Below are positions 38,300 to 54,839 of a DNA stretch of 64,000 bases, piece after piece. The notes under the pieces were generated by a model. The model saw only the letters and a program-made list of their open reading frames with translations. It was not told the DNA's origin and ran no database searches. The translations under genes were made by a program, and so were the position numbers. Source of the DNA: Rhodamnia argentea (Eukaryota; Streptophyta; Magnoliopsida; Myrtales; Myrtaceae); NCBI RefSeq assembly GCF_020921035.1, contig NC_063152.1:24130887-24194886 (forward strand). The letters run 5' to 3'. Position 1 is the first letter of the stretch. Each line of letters opens with the position of its first letter.

Positions 38300-39320
38300 T
38301 TTTTCTCCCTTTTTTTGGCAAATAAAAGGTCGAATATGAAAACGGAAAGTTAAAAGTTAAACGGAAAATGAAAGACCCATTAGATATAGAAAATATCTCG
38401 GATGATAAATATTTCCGCAAGGGGACATTGTTATTTTTTTTCTTTTGATTTTCGCTCACTCTCTTTTCAATTTTCACCTTATTAGGAATTTTTAAATTTT
38501 ATATTTACTCCGATTGACTATCTATTATCTTTGAAAGTACAATATAACAGAGCAAGGTGGGATCAACATCTCACATCCGGACCATTTCCGTCTAGTGCAT
38601 GTCATCCGGTAGATCATATGGACCCCATATGAAATTCAAAGGTGTCGTTATACATTTATCCATGATTTCTCAATTTTGGGCGCCTTTTATAAAGGGCTCA
38701 ATATGAAAACGGAAAGTGAAAAGTTAAACAACAAGCGAAAGGCCCATTAGAAAATAGCAAATATCTCAATGGATGTTAAATATTTTTGTAAGTGAATATT
38801 GTTGTTTCTTTTTCTTTTGTTTTGTACTCGCTCTCTTTTCACCCTATTAGGAACTTTTAAATTTTAAGGATAAGTGCATTGAAAGTCTTAAAACTTATCA
38901 CAAAAGTGTAATCAAACTCTAAATTTTTTAAAAAAGTACAATCAAGTCCAAAAACGCATCGTAAAAGTGCAATTGAGTCTTAAAGCTTTTAAAAAGTACA
39001 ATCAAATCCTAAAACTTGTCAAATTAATCCAATCAAGTCCTTATGTTGATTGCAATTTTCGAAAATTTTATGACTCGATTGCATTTTTTAGACAAGTATT
39101 AGGACTCAATTGCACTTTCGCGATAAGTTTTAAGGCTTCCATTGAGAGGAGCGAGATGGGGCCACTCCGCATCGCTGTTACGAAAATCATCAAGTGCATC
39201 CGGACCATTTCCTTCCATTGCATGTCATCCGTTAGATCTGTGGACCCCACATGAAATTCAAAATCCTTACCATACATTTATCCATATTTTCTCAATTTTC
39301 GGCGCCTTTTTAATGCCCTA
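38300..39320. repeat. Local tandem duplication, second copy split by a P2 palindrome
   Basis: Segment A (ATGAAAACGGAAAGT to TAGGAA.TTTTAAATTTTA) occurs at about 38335-38505 and 38703-38870. Segment B (ATCCGGACCATTTCC to GCGCCTTTT) occurs at about 38575-38690 and 39197-39315. The copies are offset by about 373 bp for A and about 622 bp for B. The extra length is a P2-family palindromic repeat at 38870-39140 inserted between A2 and B2. No gene is seen here. Confidence 0.7.
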
Positions 39321-40435
39321 AAGCTCATGACCATCAGACATTTGCTGATGAACAAACCAACAAAAAAAAAAAAAAACATGCGAGAGTTTGTAACTTTGAG
39401 CAGATTTACTCAACTGTCCAAACTCGGGTCATTCACTCTTCTCAGTGGATAGTATAGACAGGAAAGTTATCGTACATTCTTATAGACTGAGGTGAGGTAG
39501 GAAGAACCCAACACTTCAGCTATGCAGAGGCACCAGGAAAGTCGAACTTGAACCAAGTACCTATAAGCAAAAAAGTTCTACTTCACATACTCAGAAATGC
39601 AGAAACCATGCTGCTGAAGAGCGCATACAACAGCTTAAGAGAGAATTCCTCCCCTTCTTCCAGTCAGGATATGGCACCGCCAATACGGCGTCCGACCGTT
39701 TCGGACATGACGAACCCCATCAGCTTATGGCGTAAACAGTGCTCGAACAACGAGTTCTTTATCTGCACCGGATTAACGCGAAATTTGCAGAGGCACAAGG
39801 AACCTAGCTCTGTTGTGGAATTGTAAAAGAGAAGCAGAGCTGCATACCTAATGCGGCAGCAGTTTGAGCGGCGACATACAAATGGAGTTTCTCGCTAACT
39901 GATGTCGAGATTATCTTCGAAATCAAGTGGCATCATTGTAATTGACTAGCTTCGTGTGGATGTAGGCCTCACTGCGTGAAGAAGTATACAACTCTTCATT
40001 GGTCAAATTCTTGCTTCAGAAGTTCAAATCTCCTAGTAGTACTGAATGTTACTTTAGCAACTTCAATTCAAGCAAGACAAGGAGATAATACTTGTGATAT
40101 TCTGTTGAGACGCAGTCGGACACCATACCAGATACGCTTCAAGTCAAAGATCAATTTAACATTGTCATTGCACGAATGAATCGCTTCGCAAGATGCTATT
40201 TGATTTGCCAAAGGCGACATTACAATCCATGAGTCCATACAATCAGCAGATTCTTAAGCAATTCTAACAAGCGCACCAGCAACCAATGTTGACAAAAACA
40301 CATCTCAGGGACAAAAAGTATCAGACTTTTATGTGACCATCATGGTCTTGCAGAGCAAAACTAAAGATGGCTGCAAATACAATCAAAGGCTAAAAGATTG
40401 CAAAAGCTACAGGCAGAGACTGATTATTTCAAGAT
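39321..40435. other. Region downstream of the XPT-type gene
   Basis: The part next to 40436 is the 3' UTR of the translocator. On the minus strand, about 39950-39660, two overlapping frames read like protein: one contains SEKLHLYVAAQTAAALG, the other KNSLFEHCLRHKLMGFVMSE and ends GGAIS-stop. Neither has an ATG. The apparent intron between them would be under 40 bases, too short for a plant intron. I do not call a gene. Confidence 0.4.
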
Positions 40436-41743
40436 CTAGCTCTTCTTTTCTCCCCCTTGATTCTTAGCTTTCTTAGCAGAAGTTGCCTGGGAATATAGGA
40501 AAGTCCCGAATATAGCAATGGCGGATCCGAGAGCATTCAAAGGCCGAACCGGGTTCCTGAACACCAACACTGTCGACACGATCACCACCACTCTCTTCAT
40601 CGTATTTCCGACTGAGAAAGTCAGCGGGCTAATGTCGTCGAGGGCTTGGTAAGAGGATTGGTTGTAAAGATGGTAGAACACACCAGACAGCAACACCCAA
40701 AAGTAAAATGTGGATGATTTTCCAACAGCTTCGATTGCCTTGTGGTAACCTTGCACCCATTGAGATCCTTCGACGAAAACGGCGACCGGAAACAGATAGC
40801 ACAAGGAAATAATACTAATCCATCCATACAAGTTCAACCCATTAACTTCTTTGAAACTCTGCAAGCTCTTCTTCGAGTATATGTTTCTCAGCACAAACCC
40901 GACATTGCTAATCATGGCACCCCACAAGCCTCCGAAATTGAAAGAAACTTCAGTGACCGCGGCGAGGGAACAACCGAACACGATCGGAAGAATCGAAAGC
41001 CACACGGCTAAAGGGTACGAATCGCCGAGGAACGAAGAGAACACGACCGAGAAGACAGGCTCGGCCGATTTGATGACGTGCGTGAACGACACGGCGACCT
41101 TCGAGAACGACACGCAAGCCGAAATGTGTCCTACGGTGTGGAACAGGGCAGGCCCGAGCAATGCGACAACGAAGGGCTTGGAGATTTTAGGACAAGGCTG
41201 CAGTTTCAGGGACCAGAGGACGAACATCCAAACGGATCCGACGAATAGCTGGAAGGACGCGAGGAACCAAGGGAAGGGGAACACATTCAAGGCTTTCTTG
41301 TTGTAGATATTGAAGACTACGTTCTGGAAGTACCAGAGCCCGAAGACGACGGCGAGCTGGAGGGTCTTGTTCGGCTTCGACACCGCGGCTTCCCCTTCGC
41401 CCTCCGGACTGGCTTCGGCGGCGGCTCTGGGGACCAGAGATCCGGTTCTCGAGGCGAGCCCATGGCGGAGCGAGACGAATCGATCCAAAGGCGAGGCTTT
41501 TGAGCGGGGATCTTGGATCCGAGAACAGGGTCGTGAAGAGAAACCAAATGGGTGCGCGCGAATTCCGGATCGGACGCCGAGGACCGGAGCTCCGCCATCT
41601 TTTTGGCTGCGGAGAAGGGAAGACGAGAACGAGGGCGCGTCTCCGCTTCTGCCGAGAAGAGCGCGGGCATTTATGGGACGATTGTGGCGGCTGGATTTGC
41701 AGATAGCGACAGGACGAGGTAGAGAGAGATTCATGCTGAGCAT
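40436..41743 (-). CDS. XPT: Plastid sugar-phosphate/phosphate translocator, XPT type (xylulose-5-phosphate/Pi)
   Basis: A single uninterrupted exon of 435 residues, starting MLSMNLSLPRP. Residues 1 to about 105 are Ser/Arg-rich with few acidic residues, as expected for a chloroplast transit peptide. The membrane domain starts near 125 with KTLQLAVVFGLWYFQNVVFN and runs to about residue 420, with some ten hydrophobic helices. The substrate-site Lys-Arg pair of the family is in FSVGNTMKRVVVIVS. It ends YSQATSAKKAKNQGGEKKS. GPT and XPT proteins are close relatives. The intronless structure, the blocks FGLWYFQN and NPVRPLNALGSAIA, and the C-terminal tail match what I recall of Arabidopsis XPT (At5g17630). 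XPT exchanges pentose and triose phosphates for phosphate across the inner plastid envelope, linking the cytosolic and plastid pentose-phosphate pathways. A GA tract (CT on the coding strand) at 41766-41787 lies just upstream of the ATG. Confidence 0.92.
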   Translation of the reverse strand: MLSMNLSLPRPVAICKSSRHNRPINARALLGRSGDAPSFSSSLLRSQKDGGAPVLGVRSGIRAHPFGFSSRPCSRIQDPRSKASPLDRFVSLRHGLASRTGSLVPRAAAEASPEGEGEAAVSKPNKTLQLAVVFGLWYFQNVVFNIYNKKALNVFPFPWFLASFQLFVGSVWMFVLWSLKLQPCPKISKPFVVALLGPALFHTVGHISACVSFSKVAVSFTHVIKSAEPVFSVVFSSFLGDSYPLAVWLSILPIVFGCSLAAVTEVSFNFGGLWGAMISNVGFVLRNIYSKKSLQSFKEVNGLNLYGWISIISLCYLFPVAVFVEGSQWVQGYHKAIEAVGKSSTFYFWVLLSGVFYHLYNQSSYQALDDISPLTFSVGNTMKRVVVIVSTVLVFRNPVRPLNALGSAIAIFGTFLYSQATSAKKAKNQGGEKKS

Positions 41744-41787
41744 CTTCGAAGCTGTGATACGATGAAGAGAGAGAGAGAGAGAGAGAG

Positions 41788-44090
41788 TAGGGTGGGTCTC
41801 TGCAAGTGCGAAGTGACTCGTGAGAAGAGGTAAGGTCTCTGAGATTTTTCTCCCTCGAAAGATAGTTTGAAAGCCTCTCGGCAGGCAGAGCGTACCAGTT
41901 TTTCCTCGGCCTCGCCTGCGTTGACAAGATTGGTAGGTCGGGGACCGGTCACTTTTATCGTTACAAACTTACAGCTCATCTCGATGAACAGATAATTACA
42001 CAAATAGTTTTTTAAATTTGAAATTTTTTGACACAACATATATCATAATACCCAAATTATGAATTTACTCAACGTGATATTTAACTTTTTAACTTAATGC
42101 GCAATACTGTTCCTGAGCTTTTAATTTATTTAATATGATCTATGAACTTTCATTACATATTCGATTTAATCATTGAACCGTATGAAAATGTTCGATGTGA
42201 TCCTTCCATTAAATAAGTTCACAAACGACATTAAACATTTTCATACAGTTCAATGACTAAACCGAACATGTATCGAAAGTTTATGGATCACATTCAAGAA
42301 ATTGCAAATTCAGGGAACACACTGAATAATTCTAAAGTTCATGAACCATATTACACATTGGGCTAAATTTTTTAAGAATCATTTATGTCATTTATCCAAT
42401 AACTAAATACAAAAACATCTTTGAAGTATTACGATGAATCATTCTAATCAAGTGTAAAATGCTTGTAAAAAATAAGAGTTCAAAGGCGCAGTACCCTAAT
42501 GTGCATCAAAAAAATTCCGATTGAAACCAAATATCGTGCCTGAAAATCAAGGCTTTATCCTGATTTACCAAATGAAATGACACGGTATTTCTTAATTTAT
42601 GCATCTAACAGAGAACGGTCATGTCATTAAGCAAATGAAATAGTAGAAGTAGCACTATGCTAGAGATATTAGCGCACTACCGGAGGGTCACAAGCAAAGT
42701 AGATTATTCTGTACTCGATGGAGATGGATAATTACCTAGAAGGCTAGAACGGAAACTGTAGGATCGTTGTCAAGGTGGGGAGATCAATCGGACTAACTTT
42801 CAATTTTTTTTTTTTTTTTTGGTCGAAGGACTTACTTTCAATTAGGGACAAGATTCACGCGAGTCCAAATTTGAACTCTACGCTAATCCATTTCGAACGA
42901 AAATCGTATCGAGCGATGGCGATGCGCTAACCCATCCTGAAAAGTTCTCTTCGGAGATCAACTCGTGAACTCAATGGTCCGGAGGGGAAAAATGGAACAT
43001 TACGTTCATTCGAATTTCTAGGCCGGACATGCCATAGCGGGGTGCGTTGTCCCTATGGCATTGCCAATCACTCCCGCCTACCCTTTTCTTATCGGCAAGT
43101 AGAGACATCGAGAGGATCTTGATTGAAACCGCGAATTAAATCCTCCAATTGTCGTAATTCTTTTCTAAATAATTGAAGATATGATTATGCTGTACAAATT
43201 TGCGTCGAAACAACATGAGAACTACTCTTGGAGGATTCATTATGTATTTTCAGGTGATCTTAAAATTTAGCGTATCACCACATATGATATTATAATTTAT
43301 TACCCACTCAATTTAAAGTTAAAGTAACGTAAAAAAAAATGTGTTTTCAAGTAAAGAATACAGACATAGAGAAATAAAAACGTAGAGTTAAGCTTATGAA
43401 TAACCTTAAAGTAGAATAATCCACGGTTGTTCCGATATTTCCTTGCGAAAGCCGGCTCCTCACAGGTTGGCCCCGCGCGATGGCGAGGCGAAGCATCGCC
43501 TCACAAGACAGGGGTGGCTAATGTGATCTCCGGCACTGTGCCCATCCCTAGGTATAAAGGATAAGAGTGTTATGAACCCTAAAAGTTGTCGCTGAACCGC
43601 AATTGAGTTCTACAGAATTTTTTTTTTTTATCACAAGTGCAATTAAGTCTTAAAATTTATCAAATTGATGCAATCAAATCCTTCCATTAACTACGGCCAA
43701 CTTGTTTAACAAAAAATGCTGATTCAATTTTTCTCTCTCTCATACATAGCGATGTCGTGGTTAAAATATGAAATATAAGGTAAAAATGACGTCGTTTTAA
43801 ATCCAAATTTTATTTAAATAATTAAAAAAGATAAATTGGAAAAGACAAAAAAAGAGAAAAACAAGGCAAAACGTCGCTGATGCCGCCCCACCATGGGGAA
43901 ATGGATGGCAGGGCTTGCCAAGGCTTGGCAAGCCGTATTTGATTGGGCTTTGGGGAAATGTCATGTACTTTAGGTTAATTGAGCTTTTCGAAATACAAAT
44001 AGTGTTGGGTAGAACTTAAAAGTATATTGGAAAATATTTTTTCTTTTTTTGTTATTATAAAATACTAAACTTAAACCCTTGGCCGGACAT
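41788..44090. other. Intergenic DNA with palindromic repeats
   Basis: The first few hundred bases are the promoter of the minus-strand translocator gene. 42056-42400 is a P1 palindromic repeat. A partial P2-type unit lies at about 43560-43700. GC-richer tracts at 43450-43550 and 43880-43950 carry no motif. No gene is supported. Confidence 0.5.
42056..42400. repeat. Palindromic repeat, family P1
   Basis: Degenerate units such as 'atgcgcaatactgttcctgagcttttaattt' in the first half are answered by inverse units in the second half. It ends TCATTTATGTCATTTATCC, comparable to the CATTTGTGTTATTTTCCC end of the copy at 30601-31019. Confidence 0.6.
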
Positions 44091-44369
44091 GGGCCAGCAT
44101 GACAACACTTTTGGAGTAGAATTTCTGCTTCAAAAGTGTTTTTAGAGCAAAAATCTATTTGATAACGTAACTTACGGAGCAAAAATTCATTTGATTACAC
44201 AATTTCATTTTTTACTTCTAGAGCATTGTTTTTTTTTTTTTTTTGCTCTAAAAGTAGTTTCGGAGCCACTTCTAAAATAAAAAAAAATCAATCTCTACTC
44301 AGAAGCAAAAGTAGAAAAAACTGCTAGTTAGAAGTTGATTTCTAGAGCAGAAGTATTGCCATGCGCGCC
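44091..44369. mobile_element. PIF/Harbinger-like MITE, degraded ends
   Basis: The left end is GGGCCAGCATGACAACACTT; the right end, read inward, is GGCGCGCATGGCAATACTT. Inside are AGAAGTTGATTT and TTTGCTCTAAAAGTAG words shared with the element at 26277-26574. The 3-bp flanks do not match, so the target duplication has decayed. Confidence 0.6.
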
Positions 44370-45367
44370 TATAAATGTTCATTATCTTAAGTCCGGCAAC
44401 CCTTAGCCAAGGTTGCACTACCTTGGCGAGGGTCATGTGGGGTTGCGCCTTGTGAAAACCCTAAGCTCTCCTTTTCATTCTCTTTCGTTCACTCACGTCT
44501 TCCACTTTCACAACAACACTTCACGAAACAGTGGATAATCGAAACTGTCTTCTTCATTGTAGCAATAATTCAATGAATTCAACCTCCATCTTCGGCGAAG
44601 AGCCACGTTTTTCTTCCTTGCGAGGTTTCATCTCTCTCCCTCCCTTCTCTGTAAGGGCATCAATCTTCGCACGCTTTACAAGGTTCGCGAGTTCATTCCC
44701 GAGTTTGTATTAGATTTCACGGTGCAATCACCGGTGGATCTAGCTATATTTCTATCTTTCTAGTCTCGTTTTTTCTTTTTGGTTTGCAAATTCTCTTTTT
44801 GGTGGTGTCTCTCTATGCGGTTCTCTGTATGAAACATGTCATCTTTTTCCTTGTGAATACGTTGTTGCTTTAGCGACTTAGTTAAGCGTTGAACAGGTGA
44901 AGAAAGTTTTGTGCTTTGATAAAAAATAAAAAAATGGGAGCAATTTCCATGAAAGAAAAGAATCACCTTTTGTTTTGCATTCTGCGTGAGTTAGTGCTCT
45001 CGGTTGTACTGATTTAAGGAGCAATATGACCTAGACTTAACAAAATCAAACCTTTATTTGCAGAGGGTCCGAAGGGCATTTGCACTTGCCATTGTATCGC
45101 ATTCATCGATAGTTCTCATAATTTTAAGAAAACTAGAAAAAAAAAATTGATCCGAAGGCAAGGAGCAGCAGCTAAAACGAAGCTTATCCTAGAAACTCTA
45201 TCAAAAGAAGCAAAACCGTTGTGTTTGTGCATTACTGGCAACAATCATGGATTGATTACGTGGGATTCTGTGAAAATCTCTTGATTTGAAACAATATTAT
45301 TTTGAATGATTTTGCTCTAATCTGCCAGTTTGTACTTGCCTAATGTTATTTTTTATCCTCATTAGAT
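44370..45367. other. Intergenic DNA left of the transposase fragment
   Basis: A CT-rich leader-like stretch at 44465-44520 and a few short frames are present, none recognisable. It could belong to the same mobile element as the HARBI1-like fragment. Confidence 0.35.
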
Positions 45368-45640
45368 ATGGATTACGATAATAGACAAGAAATTTTTAGC
45401 ATTATGATATTAGAGGAGATGAACCTACATATGTTGCTTTTGTGTATGGTGTATATGATTGTGGCGTCCACTACCGCTAAAAGGCATTACCGTAAACATA
45501 TATTGAAGGATCGTACATTTTTCAGAAGCCAAGCTCGTTTAGATCACCTTGATCGCCTTATTAATAGTAGTGATTTGAATTGTGTAGAGCAACTTAGGAT
45601 GGACATTATGTACAAAGATCATTGTTTCTCATTATTGTAA
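45368..45640 (+). pseudogene. HARBI1-like (PIF/Harbinger) transposase N-terminal fragment
   Basis: A 90-codon frame whose second half reads ARLDHLDRLINSSDLNCVEQ followed by LRMD. This pattern (leucine-rich, SSD-x-C-x-x-x-LRM) precedes the catalytic domain of plant HARBI1-like nucleases and transposases. The frame stops shortly after LRMD, where intact proteins continue with the FxxLC motif and the DDE nuclease domain; neither is seen downstream. The GC content is low, like its surroundings. A hairpin rich in GGATAGGAT/ATCCTATCC words at 46140-46300 may be the right end of the parent element. It is most likely a dead remnant; expression or domestication is possible but unsupported. Confidence 0.5.
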
Positions 45641-46392
45641 GACTTAGTGTTTTAAGATGTTTCTTTTTTTTCTATTGGTATTTGAAATGTAATATGATAC
45701 AGGTTTGTCATTATTGAGGCATATATTCCTTATGTAATGGTTGAATTGTGGCTATCATGCATATCACTTACCTCTTCCAAATAGGCTCAATTCTATAACA
45801 TTTATCTTGCTTTTAAACGAATTACTTACCTACTTACTTTTTACATATGTCAATTTGACGTACATTAATTTTGTAGTGTGGTATTTGTGGGTTTCATGAG
45901 TCTACTTAATAATTCCAAATGCTTACAAATATGTTTGTAGATTTTGCTACAAACTTCAGTAAATTAGGAAGTATGTGCTGAATAACGGACAAAACAGTTT
46001 AAATATATTGGTTTGTGAGTTTAATTTTATTTTGCTTTTGCAATTGAGCTTTGCAAGTCTAATCATCTGTGCATATTTTCAAGTATGTAACTTTCATGGG
46101 CACTATATGGGGGCATATACGCTGTTTATGTTGATATCTAGTTTCAACCAAACAATGAATTGGACAGGATATGAGAATATCCAACTTTAAATTCATAATT
46201 CACCAAATAGTGGATAGGATATGACGAAATCCTTGAATTTTTTATCCTATCCTATCCCGATTAGAATCCAAACGACTAAATACAACCAAACCTCTCACAG
46301 ATGGAATGAGCCAATGAGGTTTAGAAGACTTTGGAAATACATTACATTTCCTCACAGGCCTTGACATTTGACCAAGGACCTTTAGAAGCTTG
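45641..46392. other. AT-rich DNA right of the transposase fragment
   Basis: No gene is seen. 46130-46300 holds inverted words (GGATAGGATATGA, ATCCTATCCTATCCC and a terminal AATCCAAACGACTAAATAC) typical of a small terminal-repeat transposon end. Confidence 0.4.
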
Positions 46393-47192
46393 GGGCACAC
46401 ATGGCAACATTTCTACTTCAAAAATCAATTTCTGATTAGAAGTTGATTTTTTTACTTTTACTTTTGAGCATGAGCTGATTTTTCTACTTATACTCCGGAA
46501 GTTGATTTTGATCAAAGAAAAACATTTGATAATGGTTGAAAATTTTTACTTCTGGAATATTATTAACACAAAATCTTCTACGAAAATTATTTTCGATTGT
46601 TAAAAAATTTATACTTCATTTTTAATTTTTTAAAAATTATTTTAAAAATAAGTTTATTATTAAAAAATATGATTTATTTTTAAAAATACAAAATTATTAT
46701 TTACTTTTTACTTCGGCGATCGGAGACGGCGACCCAGCGACGGTAGTGGTCGACGGTGGTGGGTAGCGACGTGGTCGGCGGTGAGGGTGGGTAGCGGCGA
46801 AGGGCGGCGATGGTGGGTAGTGGTTGGCGGTGGTCGTGGCGGCAGTCGATGGGTTGTAGCGGTGGGAACCGGGAGGTGGTTGGTGGTGGGAGATGAAGAC
46901 CGATAGTGGGTAGCGGGAAAAGGTGGTTGGCGACGACGGTGGAGGCGTGGTTAGAAGAGAAAGGCGTTGAAAATGAAAGGAGGTCAAAGTGAGAGATATT
47001 TATATTAAGAGATTTCTACATTTGAAAGAGAAGCAATTTTGTTTAACTTCAGGAATTGATTCAAAAATAACTTCAGAAGTAGAAATTTGCTTCAAAAGAG
47101 GAAATGTGATATTGTTTAACTAAACGGATTTCTACTTCGGAAAACACTTCTAAAGTAGAAATCATTTCCAAAAAGTGTTATCATGCGCACCC
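46393..47192. mobile_element. PIF/Harbinger-like MITE with a GC-rich core
   Basis: The left end is GGGCACACATGGCAACATTT; the right end, read inward, is GGGTGCGCATGATAACACTTT. The flanks are TTG (left, 46390-46392) and TTA (right, 47193-47195), a one-mismatch target duplication. AT-rich arms surround a GGTGG/GGCGG-rich core (46710-46940). The minus frame at 46697-46987 is core translation. It is a larger relative of 26277-26574, with the core plan of 4597-5179. Confidence 0.72.
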
Positions 47193-47865
47193 TTAAAGGC
47201 CTTTGGCCAAGTGGTTGCGAAACATGGCTTAAATTACTCATAGGGTGCTCTCTTCCCAAGAGCACAAACATTTTCTTTGCCTCTAGAGAGCACAAAGATA
47301 CTTGTACTCGTAGATACTTAACTCCTACTTTGACTTGATTTTTCTTATTTTAAACAAATCCACGGCAAGAATGCATGAAAAGAACCAATATAGCATGATT
47401 CTTCTTCCTCGATTAATAAATACTTTTGAAATTCGTTCTAAAGTCCTTCTGATTGTGGAGTATAAATTTTCTTTCTTTTGTCGTTCCAATTGCTACTGAC
47501 AAGAGTAAAGATAAAAGTAATGACAGTATTTATCTCATTCGTGGGTGCGGCTAGGGGGTAATTTGGGTAATAAGCGCCAATTCGATAAATTATGTGTAAA
47601 GGAGAGATACAACTTGAGATCTATTGCAAAAAGCGATGATAATAATTACAAGTTTTGAAATATGAGTACGGCATTGACATGAGAAATAAAGCTAAAGATG
47701 GTTTCTGTAATATTCCGGATAAAAGAATAAGGAGCAATTGTGTTTTGCCTTGCAAGTTTTAGCACCTGTTACAAGTCCCTTGTCTCTCTCTCTCTCTCTC
47801 TCTCCTTTTTATTTGAGTCTTCGATTCGAGTCATAGGGTAATAGCATTGACTTATGTTTATTGTG
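47193..47865. other. Intergenic DNA with a (CT)n run
   Basis: The CT run lies at 47782-47803. No gene is recognised. Confidence 0.45.
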
Positions 47866-48705
47866 GGATCAATACCTATAAAAACCTCCAACTTTAGCGT
47901 CTGTCCCAATTATAGTCAATTTTTTTTTTGTCTCATAAAAAATTTCCAACTTTTATTTTTGTTCCAATTTTACCGGCCTAATACAAAAAAAAACCCCATC
48001 TTTTATTGTTCTTCCAATTCTACCGGCCTAACACCCAAAAAACCCTCCAACTTTAGCATATGTATCAATTATGTCCAATTTTTTTTTGTCTCATAAAAAA
48101 CGCCCACATTTTTCGGTTATCCCAATTGTTCTACCGTTAGCTTTTCGTCCATAATTACCGTTAGTTAATATTACGTAACATTTCCACGTCATTAATGAAT
48201 TACACTAAGCAAAGCTGATATAAAAAAAAAAAACCCAACTTTTCTTCTGTTGTTTGCTTTACATACACATTGCTGGGATATAAATAGTCAATCAAGATGG
48301 CGTGTTTCGAATTCTCCCCGACACTCAATAGCCCAAAGAAAGGGCAGAAGTGGAAATCTAATTATTTGGATGAACGATCTCAATTTTATTGTTCCTGAAA
48401 CCCGCTGTTTCCAAATTTCGAAGATTCATTGGTAAGTTTGGCAAGAAAATTCGAGCCACGTAGATTAATTAATGGTGATTATGTACGGAAGACCGATGGT
48501 AGTAGAATTGAGGATTTTTTATATGACAACAAAAATTGGATATAAGTAAAACAAATGCTAAAGTTGGGGTTTTTTTAGGTATTAGGATGGTAGAATTACG
48601 ACAAAAGTAAAAGTTGGATGTTTTTTATAAGAAATTTTTTTTTTTGAATATAATTAGGATATATGCTAAAGTTGGGAATTTTTTTTGGATACTAGGCTAT
48701 TTATT
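47866..48705. repeat. Large palindromic repeat, family P4
   Basis: The left arm repeats 'aaaaaacctccaactttagc.t.tgtcccaatta' units (47866-48125). The right arm (about 48535-48705) carries the inverse, for example ATATGCTAAAGTTGGGAATTTTTT. The roughly 400 bases between are AT-rich, with CCGTTAG and ACGTCATTAATG words. Ends are not sharply defined. The frames at 47854-48096 and 48250-48435 are not credible. Confidence 0.6.
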
Positions 48706-48986
48706 ATACCGTGCTTTGTCATATTAACTCTGTAAGGCATCGTTTTTCTTTAATAAATGAAATGCAAAATTAATTTGGTTGGTTACGTGATGGTTTTAAA
48801 ATTTGAGGCTAAATTGGAGAGACCATAAGTGAAGCAAAATAAACAAAATTTGTTACTCGACCGATGGGTCCAAAGTGTGGTTAGATTTGGAAAAATCATT
48901 CAAAGGGTAAAGCTTCTAATGAATGCCAAAATGAAAATAACGAAGCGATATTTCGGGGAGCGATGTCCTAAACATTGAAAAGACAT
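48706..48986. other. Intergenic DNA
   Basis: AT-rich with nothing recognised; it separates the P4 palindrome from the element upstream of AUG7. Confidence 0.45.
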
Positions 48987-49223
48987 GCTCCGTTTATTTC
49001 ACCGAGAACTGATATTTCGAAAAATATTTTTTTTGAAAAATAATGCTTGTATTGATTATAAAAATAAAAAAATTAAAAATATTTTCATTGTTCTCGCAAA
49101 ATTCTGAACATGAACTGTTTTCAATATTGAAATTATTTTTTATTAATTGTTTTAAATGAATATTATTAATTTTTTAAAAAGATATTTTTCGAATCATTCA
49201 TATTTGTTGGACCAATCGGAGCC
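48987..49223. mobile_element. Small terminal-repeat element upstream of AUG7
   Basis: It begins GCTCCGTTTATTTCACC and ends with CGGAGCC, with ATATTTCGAAAAATATTTTT on the left answered by GATATTTTTCGAATCATTC on the right. The imperfect 237-bp hairpin ends about 200 bases before the AUG7 start. No clear target duplication. Confidence 0.5.
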
Positions 49224-49426
49224 TAATTTCAAATATCAACAGCAACGGGCACAAAACTTGAAGTCACGTGACAAGCACATGGTCGTCTATTTTTTCTTAT
49301 TTTTTTAGCGCCGTCCGATTCCGTCCCCGTGCAGGGGGACGGAGCCGTCCGATTGTTTCTGTTCATCGTCTTTCTGAAAACTACCAGATCGCAACTCTCT
49401 GAAAGCTGAGAGACCCCGTGGAGAAA

Positions 49427-54839
<5,413 letters not shown>

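Noticed and set aside
41187-41927. 246-codon minus-strand and other frames over the XPT transit-peptide region
   Set aside because: They are alternate frames of the GC-rich 5' end of the XPT-type gene. The chosen frame encodes the full translocator without interruption.
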